Assembly (NCBI GenBank): GCA_025408405.1
Contig: JANYJE010000013.1
Location: forward strand, 18,490 to 82,489
Source: Nitrosomonadales bacterium
GTDB taxonomy: Bacteria; Pseudomonadota; Gammaproteobacteria; Burkholderiales; Gallionellaceae
Length of the DNA: 64,000 bases
Direction of reading: 5' to 3'
Position numbers and translations under genes: made by a program. The notes under the pieces were generated by a model that was given only the letters and a program-made list of their open reading frames with translations, did not search any database and was not told the DNA's origin. Positions 10,095 through 25,197 of the stretch are shown here, piece after piece; position 1 is the stretch's first letter, and each line of letters opens with the position of its first letter.

Positions 10095-10937
10095 ATGAAA
10101 CGTTTTTTGTCGCTGTTAACCGTTACCCTTGCCAGCTTGACTCTCCTTGCCGCGAATGCTGAAGCCGCACGTTTTGGCGGTGGCAGCAGCATAGGCAAGC
10201 AGCGCAGCATGACCACGCAGCCAGCCCCGAAGGCTCCTGCTGCTGCTCCGGCACCTACAACCGCTCCTGCTGCTGCACCTGCGGCCGGCAATAAATGGCT
10301 GGGACCTCTGGCTGGCTTGGCTATTGGCGCCGGCCTGGGCGCCTTGTTTATGGGCGGCGGCATGGGTGGCATGGGTGGCGCCATGGGCAGTATTCTGATG
10401 ATGGTTGCGCTCGCCGCACTGGTGATGTTCGCCATCTCCATGTTCCGCAAGAAACAGCAGCCTGCGATGCAGTACGCCGGCCAGGGTGCGCCTTATGCGC
10501 AGCCTGAAGCACAGCAATACACCGGCTCTGCCTCTCCTGTCGCAGCCCCTGTTGCCAGCAATATTCCTGCGGACTTCCCCGTTGAAGCCTTTCTGCGTAG
10601 CGCCAAGATGTCTTTCATCCGCCTGCAGGCCGCCAATGACCGCAAGGATCTGAGCGATGTGCGCGAGTACACCACGCCGGAGATGTACGCCGAAGTTTCC
10701 ATGCAGTTCCAGGAACGCGGCAACATAGCGCAAACAACCGAGGTCGTGAGCATCAATACCGAATTGCTGGAAGTCGTTAATGAGAACGATCACGCTATCG
10801 CCAGTGTGCGCATGAGCGGCCAGTTGCGCGAGAACAACGGCGCGCCGGAAAACTTCGACGAAGTATGGCATGTGCAGAAGGATTTGAAAGACAGCAAGGC
10901 GGTTTGGCTGTTGTCCGGTATCCAGCAGATTTCCTGA
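10095..10937 (+). CDS. Tim44-like domain protein
   Basis: Signal peptide, Ala/Pro-rich and Gly/Met-rich (GGGMGGMGGAMG) segments, TM helix, C-terminal Tim44-like domain. ATG at 10095. Confidence 0.85.
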   Translation: MKRFLSLLTVTLASLTLLAANAEAARFGGGSSIGKQRSMTTQPAPKAPAAAPAPTTAPAAAPAAGNKWLGPLAGLAIGAGLGALFMGGGMGGMGGAMGSILMMVALAALVMFAISMFRKKQQPAMQYAGQGAPYAQPEAQQYTGSASPVAAPVASNIPADFPVEAFLRSAKMSFIRLQAANDRKDLSDVREYTTPEMYAEVSMQFQERGNIAQTTEVVSINTELLEVVNENDHAIASVRMSGQLRENNGAPENFDEVWHVQKDLKDSKAVWLLSGIQQIS

Positions 10938-10939
10938 GC

Positions 10940-11509
10940 ATGCTCCAGCTGCCAGCCTCCGCACTGAACCATCTGCTCAGCCAGAGCGGCTGGGCGTTGC
11001 AGCGGCTGGCTCGATTTGCAGGGAAAACGGCGCGGTTTAATATCGCGCCGTTTTCTTTTGGCTACACCATACAGGCCGACGGGACCGTGCTTAATGCCGC
11101 CAAGGATGCCAGTGCGGATGCCAGCTGCAATATTGCGCCCAGCTTGTTGCCGCGTCTGGCACTGCACGATGAAGCTGCGTTTGCGCAGATTCAAAGCACG
11201 GGGGATGCCGCCCTGCTCGCCGAAATTTTTTACCTGAGCAGGAATCTGCGCTGGGATGTGGCGGAGGATCTGAGTCGCATTACCGGTGATGTGGCGGCTG
11301 AACGCCTGGTGCAGCGTGCCCGTGCACAGCAGCAACAGCTGCGCGACAGCTCGTTGAATTTCACCCAGGCGCTGGCTGAATACTGGACAGAGGAACAGCC
11401 CTTGCTGGCGAAGCCCGCGCATATTGCCAGCTTTGTCAGCCAGGTCGACAAGCTGCGCGATGACGTGGCACGTCTGGAACTACGCCTTAACCGTTTATCC
11501 AAAAAGTGA
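10940..11509 (+). CDS. ubiJ: ubiquinone biosynthesis accessory factor UbiJ (SCP2 domain)
   Basis: SCP2-like fold sequence with C-terminal coiled coil [21 protein letters not shown]; directly upstream of ubiB. ATG at 10940. Confidence 0.85.
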   Translation: MLQLPASALNHLLSQSGWALQRLARFAGKTARFNIAPFSFGYTIQADGTVLNAAKDASADASCNIAPSLLPRLALHDEAAFAQIQSTGDAALLAEIFYLSRNLRWDVAEDLSRITGDVAAERLVQRARAQQQQLRDSSLNFTQALAEYWTEEQPLLAKPAHIASFVSQVDKLRDDVARLELRLNRLSKK

Positions 11510-11513
11510 ATCC

Positions 11514-13058
11514 ATGCTGCGCCTGTTACGCCTGATTAAAATCATTTTCATCGTGCTGCGCTTCGGCCTGGACGAGTTTCTGCTGGCGCATGCGCGCACA
11601 CGCTGGCTGCTGCTGCCGCTTAGGATGGTGCTGTTTACCCGCGACACCTCTGCCCCGCGTGCCGTACGCCTGCGTCTGGCACTGGAAAGCTTGGGGCCGC
11701 TGTTCGTCAAATTCGGCCAGATGCTTTCAACCCGGCGCGATTTGATTCCTAGCGATATTGCCGATGAGCTGGCCAAATTGCAGGATCAGGTGCCGCCCTT
11801 CCCATCCGCGCAAGCGGTGGCATTGCTGGAAGCGGTTTATCAGAAGAAGCTCGATCAGGTCTTCAGCAGCTTCGATTCCATCCCTGTCGCCAGCGCTTCC
11901 GTGGCGCAGGTGCATTTCGCGGTGCTGCCTGACGGGCGCGAAGTCGCCGTGAAGATTTTGCGCCCGGGCATAGAGCACACCATCGCGCACGATATCGCCC
12001 TGCTCGATGTGGGTGCGTCGCTGCTCGAAAAATGGTGGGAAGATGGCAAGCGCCTGAAGCCGAAGCTGGTGGTCGCCGAGTTCAACAAGTACCTGCACGA
12101 CGAGCTCGATTTGATGCGCGAAGCCGCCAGCGCCAGCCAGCTGAAACGCAATTTTTCCACCTCACCCTTGCTGCTAGTGCCGGAAATGTATTGGGACTGG
12201 TGTTCCAGCACGGTGATGGTGATGGAACGCATGAGCGGCATCCCGATCAGCCAGATCGATGCACTGCGCGCTGCAAACATCGATCTTTCGCGGCTGGCCT
12301 CGAATGGCGTGGAAATTTTCTACACCCAGGTATTCCGCGACGGTTTTTTCCATGCCGACATGCACCCGGGAAACATCATGGTGGCGGCTGACGGCCGCTA
12401 TGTTGCACTGGATTTCGGCATCATGGGCACGCTCACCGATAGCGACAAACATTACCTCGCGCAAAACTTTATTGCCTTTTTCCAGCGCGACTATAAGCGT
12501 GTGGCTGAAGTGCATATCGAGTCCGGCTGGGCGCCTGCGGATACCCGTGTAGATGAGCTGGAAGCCGCCATCCGCTCGGTGTGCGAGCCGATTTTCGACA
12601 AGCCATTGCGCGAGGTCTCCTTCGGCCGCGTACTGTTGCGTCTGTTCCAGACCTCGCGCCGCTTCGGCATCGAGATCCAGCCGCAGCTGGTGCTGCTGCA
12701 GAAAACCTTGCTCAATATCGAGGGACTGGGGCTGCAACTCGACCCTGAGCTGGATTTGTGGAAAACCGCCAAACCCTGGCTGGAGCGCTGGATGAGCGAA
12801 CAAATAGGCTGGCGCGGCTTCCTCAAGGCGCTCAAAGCTGAGGCACCCAACTACGCCACCTGGTTGCCCCAGTTGCCGCGCCTGATTCACCAGCAGCTAA
12901 GCCGCCAATCCGGTGCACAGATAGAGATCGTGCTGCAGGAATTGCTTGCCCAGCAAAAGCGCAGGAATCAGATATTGCTGTTGGGTGTTGGGCTGATGCT
13001 GATTGTTGCGGCTAGTGCCGCTTTGCTCGCCGCAAGGTTCCTGTTCCAGGCCGCTTAG
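11514..13058 (+). CDS. ubiB: ubiquinone biosynthesis protein kinase-like UbiB
   Basis: [43 protein letters not shown]...ASVAQVHFA...[14 protein letters not shown]...DFGIMG; two C-terminal TM segments. Confidence 0.96.
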   Translation: MLRLLRLIKIIFIVLRFGLDEFLLAHARTRWLLLPLRMVLFTRDTSAPRAVRLRLALESLGPLFVKFGQMLSTRRDLIPSDIADELAKLQDQVPPFPSAQAVALLEAVYQKKLDQVFSSFDSIPVASASVAQVHFAVLPDGREVAVKILRPGIEHTIAHDIALLDVGASLLEKWWEDGKRLKPKLVVAEFNKYLHDELDLMREAASASQLKRNFSTSPLLLVPEMYWDWCSSTVMVMERMSGIPISQIDALRAANIDLSRLASNGVEIFYTQVFRDGFFHADMHPGNIMVAADGRYVALDFGIMGTLTDSDKHYLAQNFIAFFQRDYKRVAEVHIESGWAPADTRVDELEAAIRSVCEPIFDKPLREVSFGRVLLRLFQTSRRFGIEIQPQLVLLQKTLLNIEGLGLQLDPELDLWKTAKPWLERWMSEQIGWRGFLKALKAEAPNYATWLPQLPRLIHQQLSRQSGAQIEIVLQELLAQQKRRNQILLLGVGLMLIVAASAALLAARFLFQAA

Positions 13059-13067
13059 CCAGCAGGC

Positions 13068-13850
13068 TTACGTTTCTTTGCGTTCGTCAAAGAAGCCGCT
13101 TTTGACCAACTCTATCGTCAGCGCCATGTAGTCCGCCGCACCGGGGCTATGAGGCGCAAAGGCAAACACGTCAAGCCCGTGCATCGGGCTGGTGGCAAGC
13201 GCCACATTTTCCCCGATGCGGGTGTTGCATACCAGGCTGCCGTACCTATCCCTGAGTTTGTCGTAGATGTCATAGGCCAGTTTGCGCCTGGAATCAAAAC
13301 GGGTGACAACAATGCGGCGCTCGAACTTTCTGTTCATCCTTTTTTCCAGTACATTGAGCGCGGAATCGAGGCGGTGCACGCCTTGCAGCGAGAGATAATC
13401 GGCAGATACGGGAATCAGCACACGGTCGGCAGCAATCAGCGCATTCAGCGTCAGCACGCTGAGCATGGGACAGCAATCAATCAGAATGGGTGCACCAGTG
13501 AGCGCCAGCTCTTCTTTCAGGCCCTGTTTCAACAGGTTTGCAACATTCGGGTCGCCGCCGTACAGGGCGTCAATCTTGGACAGCGCCAGTGAAGACGCAA
13601 CGATCTGCCAGCCTGCCGGGGTGTCGCGCAACAATTTGGCGAGCGGCGTTTTGTGCTCGAAGAATTCCGCCATATTAAGATTGGCGGAATCATCTCTTTT
13701 CAGCCCGCAAGCAAGAGTGAGGTGACCTTGCGGATCCATATCCAGGGCAATAGGGTGACGCTTTGCTTTGGCCAGTGCGGCTGCAACATTGAGACAGGTA
13801 GTGGTTTTGCCCACTCCCCCTTTTTGATTGAATACGGCGATAGTCGCCAT
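13068..13850 (-). CDS. orphan ParA-family ATPase
   Basis: [40 protein letters not shown] (deviant Walker A), PILIDCCPMLSVLTLNALIAADRVLIPVSAD; no adjacent ParB-like gene. Confidence 0.9.
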   Translation of the reverse strand: MATIAVFNQKGGVGKTTTCLNVAAALAKAKRHPIALDMDPQGHLTLACGLKRDDSANLNMAEFFEHKTPLAKLLRDTPAGWQIVASSLALSKIDALYGGDPNVANLLKQGLKEELALTGAPILIDCCPMLSVLTLNALIAADRVLIPVSADYLSLQGVHRLDSALNVLEKRMNRKFERRIVVTRFDSRRKLAYDIYDKLRDRYGSLVCNTRIGENVALATSPMHGLDVFAFAPHSPGAADYMALTIELVKSGFFDERKET

Positions 13851-13988
13851 CTAGTTTGCCCTCGAGTGTCGGGCTGATGCAAGCAAATACAGCATGCACC
13901 GGTGTTCGACCGGAAGCCATGCCGCTGTGCAATTGCTAGTGATTAGCACGGAGCCTTCGCACACACTCCTGATTCCAGCCCTTTGAGA

Positions 13989-15815
13989 TTACTCAACGGT
14001 GACAGATTTGGCCAGATTCCGGGGTTTATCTACATCAGTTCCCTTTTGCAATGCCACGTAATATGCCAGCAGCTGCAAAGGGATGGTGTGCAGAATAGGG
14101 CTTAGAAAGCCCGCGTGTTCCGGCATTTGCATGACATGCACGCCTTCGCTGGACTGGAAGCGCGTGTTGGCATCGGCAAACACGTATAGCTCGCCGCCGC
14201 GCGCGCGCACTTCCTGCAAGTTGGATTTGAGTTTCTCCAGCAATACGTCGTTGGGTGCCACGGCAACGACCGGCATATCCTTGTCTACCAGTGCCAGCGG
14301 GCCATGCTTCAGCTCTCCTGCTGGATAGGCTTCGGCGTGTATATAGGATATTTCCTTGAGCTTTAGCGCGCCTTCCAGGGCGATCGGATAGTGCAGCCCG
14401 CGTCCCAAGAATAGTGCGTTGTGTTTGTTCGCGAAGTTTTCTGCGAGCTTGGCAATGGCCGGTTCCAGTTTCAAAACGGCTTGCACCGCGCTGGGAAGAT
14501 GGCGCAAATCGTGCAGATGCTTTTGCTCTTGTTCCGCGTTCAGCTTGCCGCGCTGTTTGGCCAGCACCAGAGTGAGCAGGAAGAGTCCCGCCAATTGGGT
14601 GGTGAAAGCCTTGGTCGAGGCTACACCGATCTCCGGGCCTGCGCGGGTGAGCAGGCGCAATTTGGACTGGCGGATAATCGCGCTTTCCGGAACGTTGCAG
14701 ATAGCCAGGGTATACAGGTGGCCCGTGGCTTTGGCGTGATTAAGCGCAGCCAGTGTGTCGGCTGTTTCGCCCGACTGTGAAATGGTTACCACCAGAGTCT
14801 TGGGGTTCGCCACACTGGTGCGGTAACGGTATTCGCTGGCGATTTCCACGGTGCAGGGTATACCGGCAATTTCTTCCAGCCAGTAGCGCGCCACCATGCC
14901 GGCGTGGTGGCTGGTTCCGCAAGCCAGAATCAGTATGCTGTCTATCTGGGTAAATGCTGCCGCCGCTTCTGCGCCGAAGATGCCTGGAATCAACGACTGG
15001 CTGTTGCACACCGCTTCCAGTGTGTTTGCGAGCGCTTGTGGCTGTTCGTGAATTTCTTTCTGCATGTAGTGCTGATACTCGCCCAGCTCTACACTTTCAT
15101 TATTGAGCTCGCTGGTGTGGACGGTGCGCTGTACAGATTTACCATGCGCATCAAATACGCGGTAACCACTCAGGCTGATTTCGGCTACATCGCCCTCTTC
15201 CAGATACACCATTCTTTTGGTGACAGCAAGCAATGCCGACATATCGGAGGCAATGAAGTATTCCCCATCACCCACGCCCAGCAACAAGGGACTGCCCTTG
15301 CGTGCACATATCAGCTGCCCCGGATTATCCGCTGCCAGCACGCCGATGGCGTAAGCACCCACCAGCTCGGCCAAGGTGGCTTGGGTTGCTGCCAGCAAAG
15401 TGCTCCCCTTGGTATAGTGGCTGTGTATCAGGTGTGCGATAACCTCTGTGTCCGTATCAGAAGTGAAGCTGTAGCCCTGCGCCGTCAGCCTTGTGCGCAG
15501 CTCTTCATAATTTTCGATAATGCCATTGTGCACAACGGCAATCAGGTCGCCGCTTAGATGCGGGTGAGCGTTGCGCTCACTGGGTACGCCATGGGTGGCC
15601 CAGCGTGTATGCGCTATGCCCAGATGGCCGCTGGTATTTGCGCTTCTCTGGCTGAGTTCGGCAACGCGGCCTGTGCTGCGTACGCGCTGCAATTTCTTCT
15701 GGTCAACCACGACCAGCCCGGCTGAATCGTAGCCGCGATACTCAAGCCTCTGCAAACCCTGCAACAGGATGGGCACTACATTTCGCTGCGCAACCGCGCC
15801 AACAATACCGCACAT
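13989..15815 (-). CDS. glmS: glutamine-fructose-6-phosphate aminotransferase (isomerizing)
   Basis: [34 protein letters not shown]-terminal KSVTVE. ATG at 15815 preferred over ORF start 15869. Confidence 0.97.
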   Translation of the reverse strand: MCGIVGAVAQRNVVPILLQGLQRLEYRGYDSAGLVVVDQKKLQRVRSTGRVAELSQRSANTSGHLGIAHTRWATHGVPSERNAHPHLSGDLIAVVHNGIIENYEELRTRLTAQGYSFTSDTDTEVIAHLIHSHYTKGSTLLAATQATLAELVGAYAIGVLAADNPGQLICARKGSPLLLGVGDGEYFIASDMSALLAVTKRMVYLEEGDVAEISLSGYRVFDAHGKSVQRTVHTSELNNESVELGEYQHYMQKEIHEQPQALANTLEAVCNSQSLIPGIFGAEAAAAFTQIDSILILACGTSHHAGMVARYWLEEIAGIPCTVEIASEYRYRTSVANPKTLVVTISQSGETADTLAALNHAKATGHLYTLAICNVPESAIIRQSKLRLLTRAGPEIGVASTKAFTTQLAGLFLLTLVLAKQRGKLNAEQEQKHLHDLRHLPSAVQAVLKLEPAIAKLAENFANKHNALFLGRGLHYPIALEGALKLKEISYIHAEAYPAGELKHGPLALVDKDMPVVAVAPNDVLLEKLKSNLQEVRARGGELYVFADANTRFQSSEGVHVMQMPEHAGFLSPILHTIPLQLLAYYVALQKGTDVDKPRNLAKSVTVE

Positions 15816-15881
15816 GGTTAATTCCGTGAGTCGATGGGAGGTGCGAATTGTACCAAGATCATGCTGCACATCCCAAACTGA

Positions 15882-17243
15882 TTACTTCTTTTTTAGCGGT
15901 CGCTGCCACCCAGCCACGGTCAATTGTTTTGCGCGTGACAGCGTCAGAGTATCTTCTGGCGCATTCTTCGTAATGGTAGATCCTGCCCCTATCGTTGCCC
16001 CGCGGCTGATAGTGACCGGTGCAACCAATTGCGTATCTGAACCGATGAAAACATCGTCCTCGATGATGGTTCGATGCTTGTTCACGCCATCGTAATTGCA
16101 GGTGATCGTGCCTGCTCCTATGTTCACACGGCTCCCAACACTGCTGTCGCCGATGTAGCTGAGGTGATTGGCCTTGCTGTGATCGGCAATTTCGCTGTTC
16201 TTGATCTCGACAAAATTACCTATGTGCACGTCTGTGTGCAGTTTGCTGCCAGGGCGCAAACGCGCATAGGGCCCGATGCGGCAGTTAACACCAATTTCGG
16301 ATTGTTCAATATGGCTGTAAGGCGCGATCTGGGTTGAGGCTGCCACACTGCTGTTGCGAATAATGCTGTAAGCACCTATTCTGACGTTGTTGCCCAGATG
16401 TACCTCGCCCTCGAATATGCAACCGACATCAATTTCTACATCGCGCCCGCACACCAGCTTGCCGCGCACATCAATACGCGCAGGATCGGCCAGCGTGACG
16501 CCCTGCAATAGCAGATGCCTGGCTTGTTCCTGTTGCCACATTCGCTCCAGCTCAGCCAGTTGCAGCTTGCTGTTGATTCCAAATACCTCCCAGTCATGCG
16601 CGGGTTGTGCCGTATTCACGTCTACGCCTTGCGCAACTGCCATGGCTACGATGTCGGTCAGGTAATACTCGCGCTGCTTGTTATCGTTGCGCAGTTGGCT
16701 CAGCCACTGGCGTAACAATTGCGTGGGTGCCGCCAGAATGCCGGTGTTTACTTCCTTGATGTCGCGTTGCGCTGCTGTGGCATCTTTTTCTTCTACAATG
16801 CTGATGACCTTGCCGGCTTTATCCCGCTCGATGCGACCATAGCCCGTGGGGTGTTCCAGGCGCTGGGTAAGCAAGGTGAGAGCGTCGGGGGTTTGCAGCA
16901 ACTGCTTGAGCGTGGCGTGTTGTATCAGTGGCACATCGCCGTACAGCACCAGTGTGACGCTGTCGTCTGCCAATAGCGGCAATGCCTGCTGTACAGCGTG
17001 CCCCGTCCCCAGTTGGGGTTCCTGCAGCACAAAGCTGCTATTGTAATTCGCCATCGCAGCCGGAACTGCATCACCACCATGCCCATATACCACGCAGATC
17101 TGCACAGGCGCCAGGACTGCCGCGGTTTCCAGCACATGCTGTAGCAGTGGTTGGCCGGCAAGTGCGTGCAGCACTTTGGGCTTGTCGGAATGCATGCGCG
17201 TGCCCTTGCCCGCTGCGAGAATAACAATATTTAACCTGATCAT
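15882..17243 (-). CDS. glmU: bifunctional UDP-GlcNAc pyrophosphorylase / glucosamine-1-P acetyltransferase
   Basis: [33 protein letters not shown]; left-handed beta-helix hexapeptides; [28 protein letters not shown]. Confidence 0.97.
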   Translation of the reverse strand: MIRLNIVILAAGKGTRMHSDKPKVLHALAGQPLLQHVLETAAVLAPVQICVVYGHGGDAVPAAMANYNSSFVLQEPQLGTGHAVQQALPLLADDSVTLVLYGDVPLIQHATLKQLLQTPDALTLLTQRLEHPTGYGRIERDKAGKVISIVEEKDATAAQRDIKEVNTGILAAPTQLLRQWLSQLRNDNKQREYYLTDIVAMAVAQGVDVNTAQPAHDWEVFGINSKLQLAELERMWQQEQARHLLLQGVTLADPARIDVRGKLVCGRDVEIDVGCIFEGEVHLGNNVRIGAYSIIRNSSVAASTQIAPYSHIEQSEIGVNCRIGPYARLRPGSKLHTDVHIGNFVEIKNSEIADHSKANHLSYIGDSSVGSRVNIGAGTITCNYDGVNKHRTIIEDDVFIGSDTQLVAPVTISRGATIGAGSTITKNAPEDTLTLSRAKQLTVAGWQRPLKKK

Positions 17244-17280
17244 GGCGTCTGCTTGTTACGAGATGGTAGATTATAAACAA

Positions 17281-17304
17281 AGAAAGCGGCCTAAGCCGCT
17301 TTCT
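17281..17304 (-). terminator. probable Rho-independent terminator of the atp operon
   Basis: AGAAAGCGGC-ctaa-GCCGCTTTCT perfect stem in the atpC-glmU gap, T-rich on the minus-strand 3' side (TTTGTTTATAAT). Confidence 0.75.
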
Positions 17305-17330
17305 CTGATCTGCCCAGTACTACCTTTAGC

Positions 17331-17756
17331 TTAGTGCGGATGAGACTTGCGTAGCTTGGAAATTGCCTGCAATTGCGCAATTGCTTCAGCCAGTTCTGCC
17401 TGAGCCGCTGCATAATCAATGTCGGCAGTGCGATTTTTCATTGCTTCTTCAGCAGCGCGCTTGGCTTCAATGGCACGAGCTTCGTCCAGATCAGCACCAC
17501 GAATTGCAGTGTCTGCGAGTATGGTCACTACGTGTGGTTGCACTTCCAGCATGCCACCAGAAACGTAGATCAGCTCCTCACTCTGATCCGGCAATTTGAT
17601 GCGCACTGATCCGGGCTTGATGCGAGTGAGCAACGGAGCATGGCGAGGATAAATCCCCAGCTCGCCCATCTCACCCGGAACGACCACAACTTCGGCCATT
17701 CCCGAGAACATGGATTGCTCTGCACTCACTACGTCTACTTGTACGGTCATTGCCAT
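17331..17756 (-). CDS. atpC: F1Fo ATP synthase epsilon subunit
   Basis: [42 protein letters not shown]. Confidence 0.96.
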   Translation of the reverse strand: MAMTVQVDVVSAEQSMFSGMAEVVVVPGEMGELGIYPRHAPLLTRIKPGSVRIKLPDQSEELIYVSGGMLEVQPHVVTILADTAIRGADLDEARAIEAKRAAEEAMKNRTADIDYAAAQAELAEAIAQLQAISKLRKSHPH

Positions 17757-17769
17757 ATCAATACCCTAA

Positions 17770-19218
<1,449 letters not shown>

Positions 19219-19230
19219 TTATCGTGTGCC

Positions 19231-20100
19231 TTAGTTAACTGCTGCTGCACCACCGACAATTTCGGAAATTTCTTTAGTAATCGCTGCCTGACGTGCTTTG
19301 TTGTAAACCAGCTTGAGTTCGCCAATAACCGTTTTAGCGTTATCGGAGGCGGCCTTCATCGCTACCATGCGTGAGCTTTGCTCTGAAGCCTGATTCTCAG
19401 TTACTGCGGAATATACCAGCGACTCGATATAGCGCATTAGCAGCTGATCCACCACAACCTTCGCATCGGGCTCGTAAATATAATCCCACGAAGCTTCTCT
19501 CTTTTCAGCCATTGCCTCACCCGAGAGCGGCAGCAATTGCTCAAACACCGGCTCCTGCTTCATGGTGTTTACGAAGTGGTTATAACTCAGGTAAATTGCA
19601 TCTACCTCGCCGACCACATAGGCATCCAGCATGACTTTCACCGCACCAATCAAATTTTCAATGTGCGGCGTATCACCCAGTCCGGTTAAGTGTGACTGTA
19701 TGCGCGCACCGACTCGGGTCATGAAGCTGAAACCCTTATTGCCAATCGGGCTAACCCGGATACCTGCACCCGAACCTTCAAATTCCTTCATGCGATTTAC
19801 CACCAGTCGCAAGACGTTGGTGTTCAAGCCACCGCACAATCCTTTATCCGAGGTAATCAGAATCACTCCAACATTCTTAACGCTTTCGCGTTTAACCAGG
19901 AATGGATGCTTGTACTCCGGGTTAGCGTGTGCCAAGTGTGCTGCTACCTGACGGATTCTCTCTGCATAGGGACGGGCTGCACGCATACGTTCCTGCGCTT
20001 TGCGCATTTTTGCTGCCGCAACCATTTCCATGGCGCGCGTAATCTTGCGCGTATTTTCAACGCTCTTGATTTTCGTGCGTATCTCTTTGCTGCCAGCCAT
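19231..20100 (-). CDS. atpG: F1Fo ATP synthase gamma subunit
   Basis: [39 protein letters not shown]. Confidence 0.97.
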   Translation of the reverse strand: MAGSKEIRTKIKSVENTRKITRAMEMVAAAKMRKAQERMRAARPYAERIRQVAAHLAHANPEYKHPFLVKRESVKNVGVILITSDKGLCGGLNTNVLRLVVNRMKEFEGSGAGIRVSPIGNKGFSFMTRVGARIQSHLTGLGDTPHIENLIGAVKVMLDAYVVGEVDAIYLSYNHFVNTMKQEPVFEQLLPLSGEAMAEKREASWDYIYEPDAKVVVDQLLMRYIESLVYSAVTENQASEQSSRMVAMKAASDNAKTVIGELKLVYNKARQAAITKEISEIVGGAAAVN

Positions 20101-20114
20101 GATTAAACTCCCGC

Positions 20115-21656
20115 TTAGTAAACTGCGGTGGACTTGAAGGTTTCGATTGCTGCAGACAATTTCTTCTCATTGTCCGCGCTCAAATCCTTGGTCGTATTAA
20201 TTGCATCAATCAGGTCGGCATGCTTGGACTTGATGTGCGCATGCACAGCGGACTCAAACGCCAACGCTTTCTTAACTTCAACGTCGTCGAAATATCCCTT
20301 GTTTACGCAGAACAGGGTGACTGCCATTTCTGCAACAGACAATGGAGCGTACTGCAATTGCTTCATCAATTCTGTTACCAGGCGACCACGCTCCAGCTGC
20401 TTGCGGGTTGCCTCATCGAGATCAGATGCAAACTGAGCAAACGCTGCCAGTTCGCGATACTGCGCCAGCGCCAGACGCACACCACCACCGAGCTTCTTGA
20501 TGACCTTGGTTTGCGCCGCACCACCTACGCGAGATACCGAAACACCGGCATTGATCGCCGGGCGGATACCCGCGTTAAACAAGTCTGTCTCAAGGAAGAT
20601 CTGACCGTCGGTAATCGAAATAACGTTAGTTGGAACGAATGCTGATACGTCGCCAGCTGCGGTTTCAATGATAGGCAGTGCTGTTAGCGAGCCGGTCTTG
20701 CCCTTCACCGCACCTTTGGTAAATGCCTCTACGTATTCAGCGCTTACTCGAGCGGCGCGCTCCAGCAAACGTGAGTGCAGGTAGAACACATCACCAGGGT
20801 AAGCTTCACGACCAGGCGGGCGACGCAGCAACAGGGAGATTTGACGGTATGCCCAAGCTTGCTTGGTCAGGTCATCATAAACAATCAGCGCATCTTCACC
20901 GCGATCGCGGAAATATTCACCCATTGTGCAACCAGCATATGGAGCAAGGAATTGCATTGCAGCGGAGTCTGAAGCTGTGGCAGCAACCACGATGGTGTAG
21001 CCCATCGCGCCGTGCTCTTCAAGCTTGCGCACCACGTTAGCAACGGTCGAAGCTTTCTGACCGATCGCCACGTAGACGCAGGTCATGCCCTGACCCTTTT
21101 GGTTGATAATGGCGTCCACCGCAACAGCCGTCTTACCAGTTTGGCGGTCGCCGATAATCAACTCGCGCTGACCACGGCCAATAGGCACCATGGAGTCAAC
21201 TGACTTCAAGCCCGTTTGCACCGGCTGGTCTACAGATTTACGCTCAATAACGCCGGGAGCAACTTTTTCAATCTTGTCCGTCATCTTGGCGTTAATAGGA
21301 CCTTTACCATCGATTGGCTGGCCCAGTGCGTTAACTACGCGACCGCGCAATTCAGGACCTACTGGCACTTCAAGAATGCGGCCCGTACATTTAACTGTAT
21401 CGCCTTCGCTGATATGCTCGTATTCACCCAGCACAACAGCACCGACTGAATCACGCTCAAGGTTCAGCGCCAGTCCAAATGTGTTGCCAGGAAACTCCAG
21501 CATTTCGCCCTGCATTACATCAGACAGTCCGTGTATACGCACGATACCATCGGTCACGCTAACCACAGTGCCTTCGGTGCGCGCTTCTGTCAGCGCCTCG
21601 AAATTCTCAATGCGGCTGCGAATCAAATTACTAATTTCAGAAGGGTTGAGCTTCAT
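20115..21656 (-). CDS. atpA: F1Fo ATP synthase alpha subunit
   Basis: [19 protein letters not shown]..., [19 protein letters not shown]; start at 21656 rather than ORF start 21752. Confidence 0.97.
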   Translation of the reverse strand: MKLNPSEISNLIRSRIENFEALTEARTEGTVVSVTDGIVRIHGLSDVMQGEMLEFPGNTFGLALNLERDSVGAVVLGEYEHISEGDTVKCTGRILEVPVGPELRGRVVNALGQPIDGKGPINAKMTDKIEKVAPGVIERKSVDQPVQTGLKSVDSMVPIGRGQRELIIGDRQTGKTAVAVDAIINQKGQGMTCVYVAIGQKASTVANVVRKLEEHGAMGYTIVVAATASDSAAMQFLAPYAGCTMGEYFRDRGEDALIVYDDLTKQAWAYRQISLLLRRPPGREAYPGDVFYLHSRLLERAARVSAEYVEAFTKGAVKGKTGSLTALPIIETAAGDVSAFVPTNVISITDGQIFLETDLFNAGIRPAINAGVSVSRVGGAAQTKVIKKLGGGVRLALAQYRELAAFAQFASDLDEATRKQLERGRLVTELMKQLQYAPLSVAEMAVTLFCVNKGYFDDVEVKKALAFESAVHAHIKSKHADLIDAINTTKDLSADNEKKLSAAIETFKSTAVY

Positions 21657-21687
21657 CTGCTTTTCCTTAATTTCGATAAATCTGTTA

Positions 21688-22224
21688 TCAAGCCAGCGCG
21701 TTGGCCAGTTCGGACAGGTGGGTACGAGCGGAGCCGTCGATAACCTTGTCACCGGCGCGTATCACTATCCCGCCCAGCAATTTTTGGTCAGTTTCGCAGT
21801 TAAGCCGAATTTCACGACCTAATCGTTTCTTCATCGCCGCAGTAATTTTTTGCTTCTGTGTGTCATTCAAATCAAATGCAGAAGTCACTACAACATCTAC
21901 ACTTTTTTCAGCTTCTGCACGCATCACTTCAAATATAGCCGCAATTTCTGGCAGCAGAATTAAGCGCTGGGCTTCAACCAGCAACTTGATAAAGTTGGCC
22001 GTCGACTTGCTCAACTTGTCTCCACCGCACAAAGAGAGCATCAAGCCTTGCAACTGACTCCTTGCCACACGAGGGCTTGTTATGAGTGCACGAACCTGCA
22101 CATTTTCAACCGCGTTAACAGCTGACTGCAGCACGTCCGACCAGCTTTTCAATTCGTTGTTCTTGCGTGCCTCATCAAACGCAGCTAAAGCATAAGGGCG
22201 TGCAACTGTGATGGCTTCAGACAT
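21688..22224 (-). CDS. atpH: F1Fo ATP synthase delta subunit
   Basis: [19 protein letters not shown]..., [27 protein letters not shown]. Confidence 0.95.
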   Translation of the reverse strand: MSEAITVARPYALAAFDEARKNNELKSWSDVLQSAVNAVENVQVRALITSPRVARSQLQGLMLSLCGGDKLSKSTANFIKLLVEAQRLILLPEIAAIFEVMRAEAEKSVDVVVTSAFDLNDTQKQKITAAMKKRLGREIRLNCETDQKLLGGIVIRAGDKVIDGSARTHLSELANALA

Positions 22225-22229
22225 AGCGA

Positions 22230-22700
22230 TTAAATTTCCGCGACTAATTTTTCAAGCAGATCGTTGTGTGCCTTAGCATCAATTTCGCGACCCAGAATTT
22301 TTCCAGCACCTGCCAGCGCAACGGCAGAAACTTGCGTGCGCAACTGCTCTTTTGCACGGAAGACTTCCTGCTCAATTTCCGCTTTGGCCGCAACAACAAT
22401 ACGCTCACTCTCAGCGTGAGCCTGGATTTTAGCGGCTTCAACAATTTCGCTGGCACGTTTGTCGCTCAACGCAATAATTTCTGCTGCTTTTTCCTTGGCT
22501 TCACGGATGAAATCTGCTGAACGATGTGCCGCCAATTCCAGATCGTGCTTGCCGCGTTCAGCCGCTGCCAATCCGTCAGCAATCTGCTTCTTGCGTGCTT
22601 CCAGTGCCGCCATGATAGGCGGCCATACAAACTTCATGCAGAACCATACGAACATGGCGAACATGATCGTCTGGCCGAGAAGGGTCGCATTAATGTTCAT
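22230..22700 (-). CDS. atpF: F1Fo ATP synthase b subunit
   Basis: [44 protein letters not shown]. Confidence 0.96.
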   Translation of the reverse strand: MNINATLLGQTIMFAMFVWFCMKFVWPPIMAALEARKKQIADGLAAAERGKHDLELAAHRSADFIREAKEKAAEIIALSDKRASEIVEAAKIQAHAESERIVVAAKAEIEQEVFRAKEQLRTQVSAVALAGAGKILGREIDAKAHNDLLEKLVAEI

Positions 22701-22744
22701 GCAAAGACCTTTACTTGTTTATTTTAAGAAAGCTTGCGCTTTAA

Positions 22745-22999
<255 letters not shown>

Positions 23000-23031
23000 T
23001 TAAAAATATTAAGTAAGTTGGTTGAACTGGT

Positions 23032-24244
<1,213 letters not shown>

Positions 24245-24318
24245 GGCATTTGTCCAACACAATTTCGAATAGTAGCAACATATAAATTAGCTGTCAAAAA
24301 ATTATACCTAGCGTTTAT

Positions 24319-25185
24319 TTATATTTCCCCTGTCACACCCATTTTCAATAAAATACCTTCGAGTTGATCCAAGGATTTATATTCAATTACAAGCTTGCCC
24401 TTCCCCTTTGCTCCATGATTTATTCCAACTTTTGTGCCCAGTTGATCAGCCACTCTTTCCTGTAGTCTTATGATGTCTCGGCTGTGTTGAATTTTTTTCT
24501 GTACTGGTTTTTCTGCCGAACTCAGCATGTCGTGTACTAATTTTTCTGCTTCGCGCACTGACAATCCGTCCGCCACAATTTTATTTGCTGCAGCAATCTG
24601 ATTTGCCCCCTCCAGCGCCAGTAATGCACGCGCATGCCCCATGTCCAACCGCCCAGTAGCAAGATGGTCTTGTACGACCTGCGTCAATTTTAGAAGTCTC
24701 AACAAATTTGTCGCTGCACTACGTGAACGACCCACCGCATCAGCTGCTGTTTGATGAGTCATTTGGAATTCGTCAATCAGGCGCTGGATACCTACCGCCT
24801 CTTCCAAAGGGTTCAGATTTTCGCGCTGAATATTCTCAATCAGCGCCATAGCCAGTGCTGCGCTGTCAGGCACCTTGCGAACTAGCACAGGAACCAGTGT
24901 CAATCCCGCCAGCTTTGCTGCTCGCCAGCGACGTTCACCCGCTATAATTTCACAGCTGCCATTGGTCAATTCTCGCGCGAGAATTGGTTGAATTATGCCC
25001 TGCACCTTTATAGAGGCAGCCAATTCGTTTAATGCCGATTCGTCCATGTGGCTTCGCGGCTGATATTTTCCAGGTTTGAGCTGCTCTATTCTCATATCCC
25101 TGAGCACCTCTTCTCGCTCATTGCTGTTTCCCGACAACAATGCGTCCAATCCGCGCCCCAGCCCCTTATTTATTTTTGCCATCAT
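24319..25185 (-). CDS. parB: chromosome partitioning protein ParB
   Basis: KGLGRGLDALLSG, LKPGKYQPRSHMDESALNELAASIKVQGIIQPI...GERRWRAAKLAGL. Confidence 0.97.
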   Translation of the reverse strand: MMAKINKGLGRGLDALLSGNSNEREEVLRDMRIEQLKPGKYQPRSHMDESALNELAASIKVQGIIQPILARELTNGSCEIIAGERRWRAAKLAGLTLVPVLVRKVPDSAALAMALIENIQRENLNPLEEAVGIQRLIDEFQMTHQTAADAVGRSRSAATNLLRLLKLTQVVQDHLATGRLDMGHARALLALEGANQIAAANKIVADGLSVREAEKLVHDMLSSAEKPVQKKIQHSRDIIRLQERVADQLGTKVGINHGAKGKGKLVIEYKSLDQLEGILLKMGVTGEI

Positions 25186-25197
25186 CTTTAGTCCTGT

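Noticed and set aside
10201-10400. Ala/Pro and Gly/Met low-complexity repeat in the Tim44-like gene
   Set aside because: Low-complexity linker and TM segment are typical of bacterial Tim44-like proteins; no tandem DNA repeat of note.
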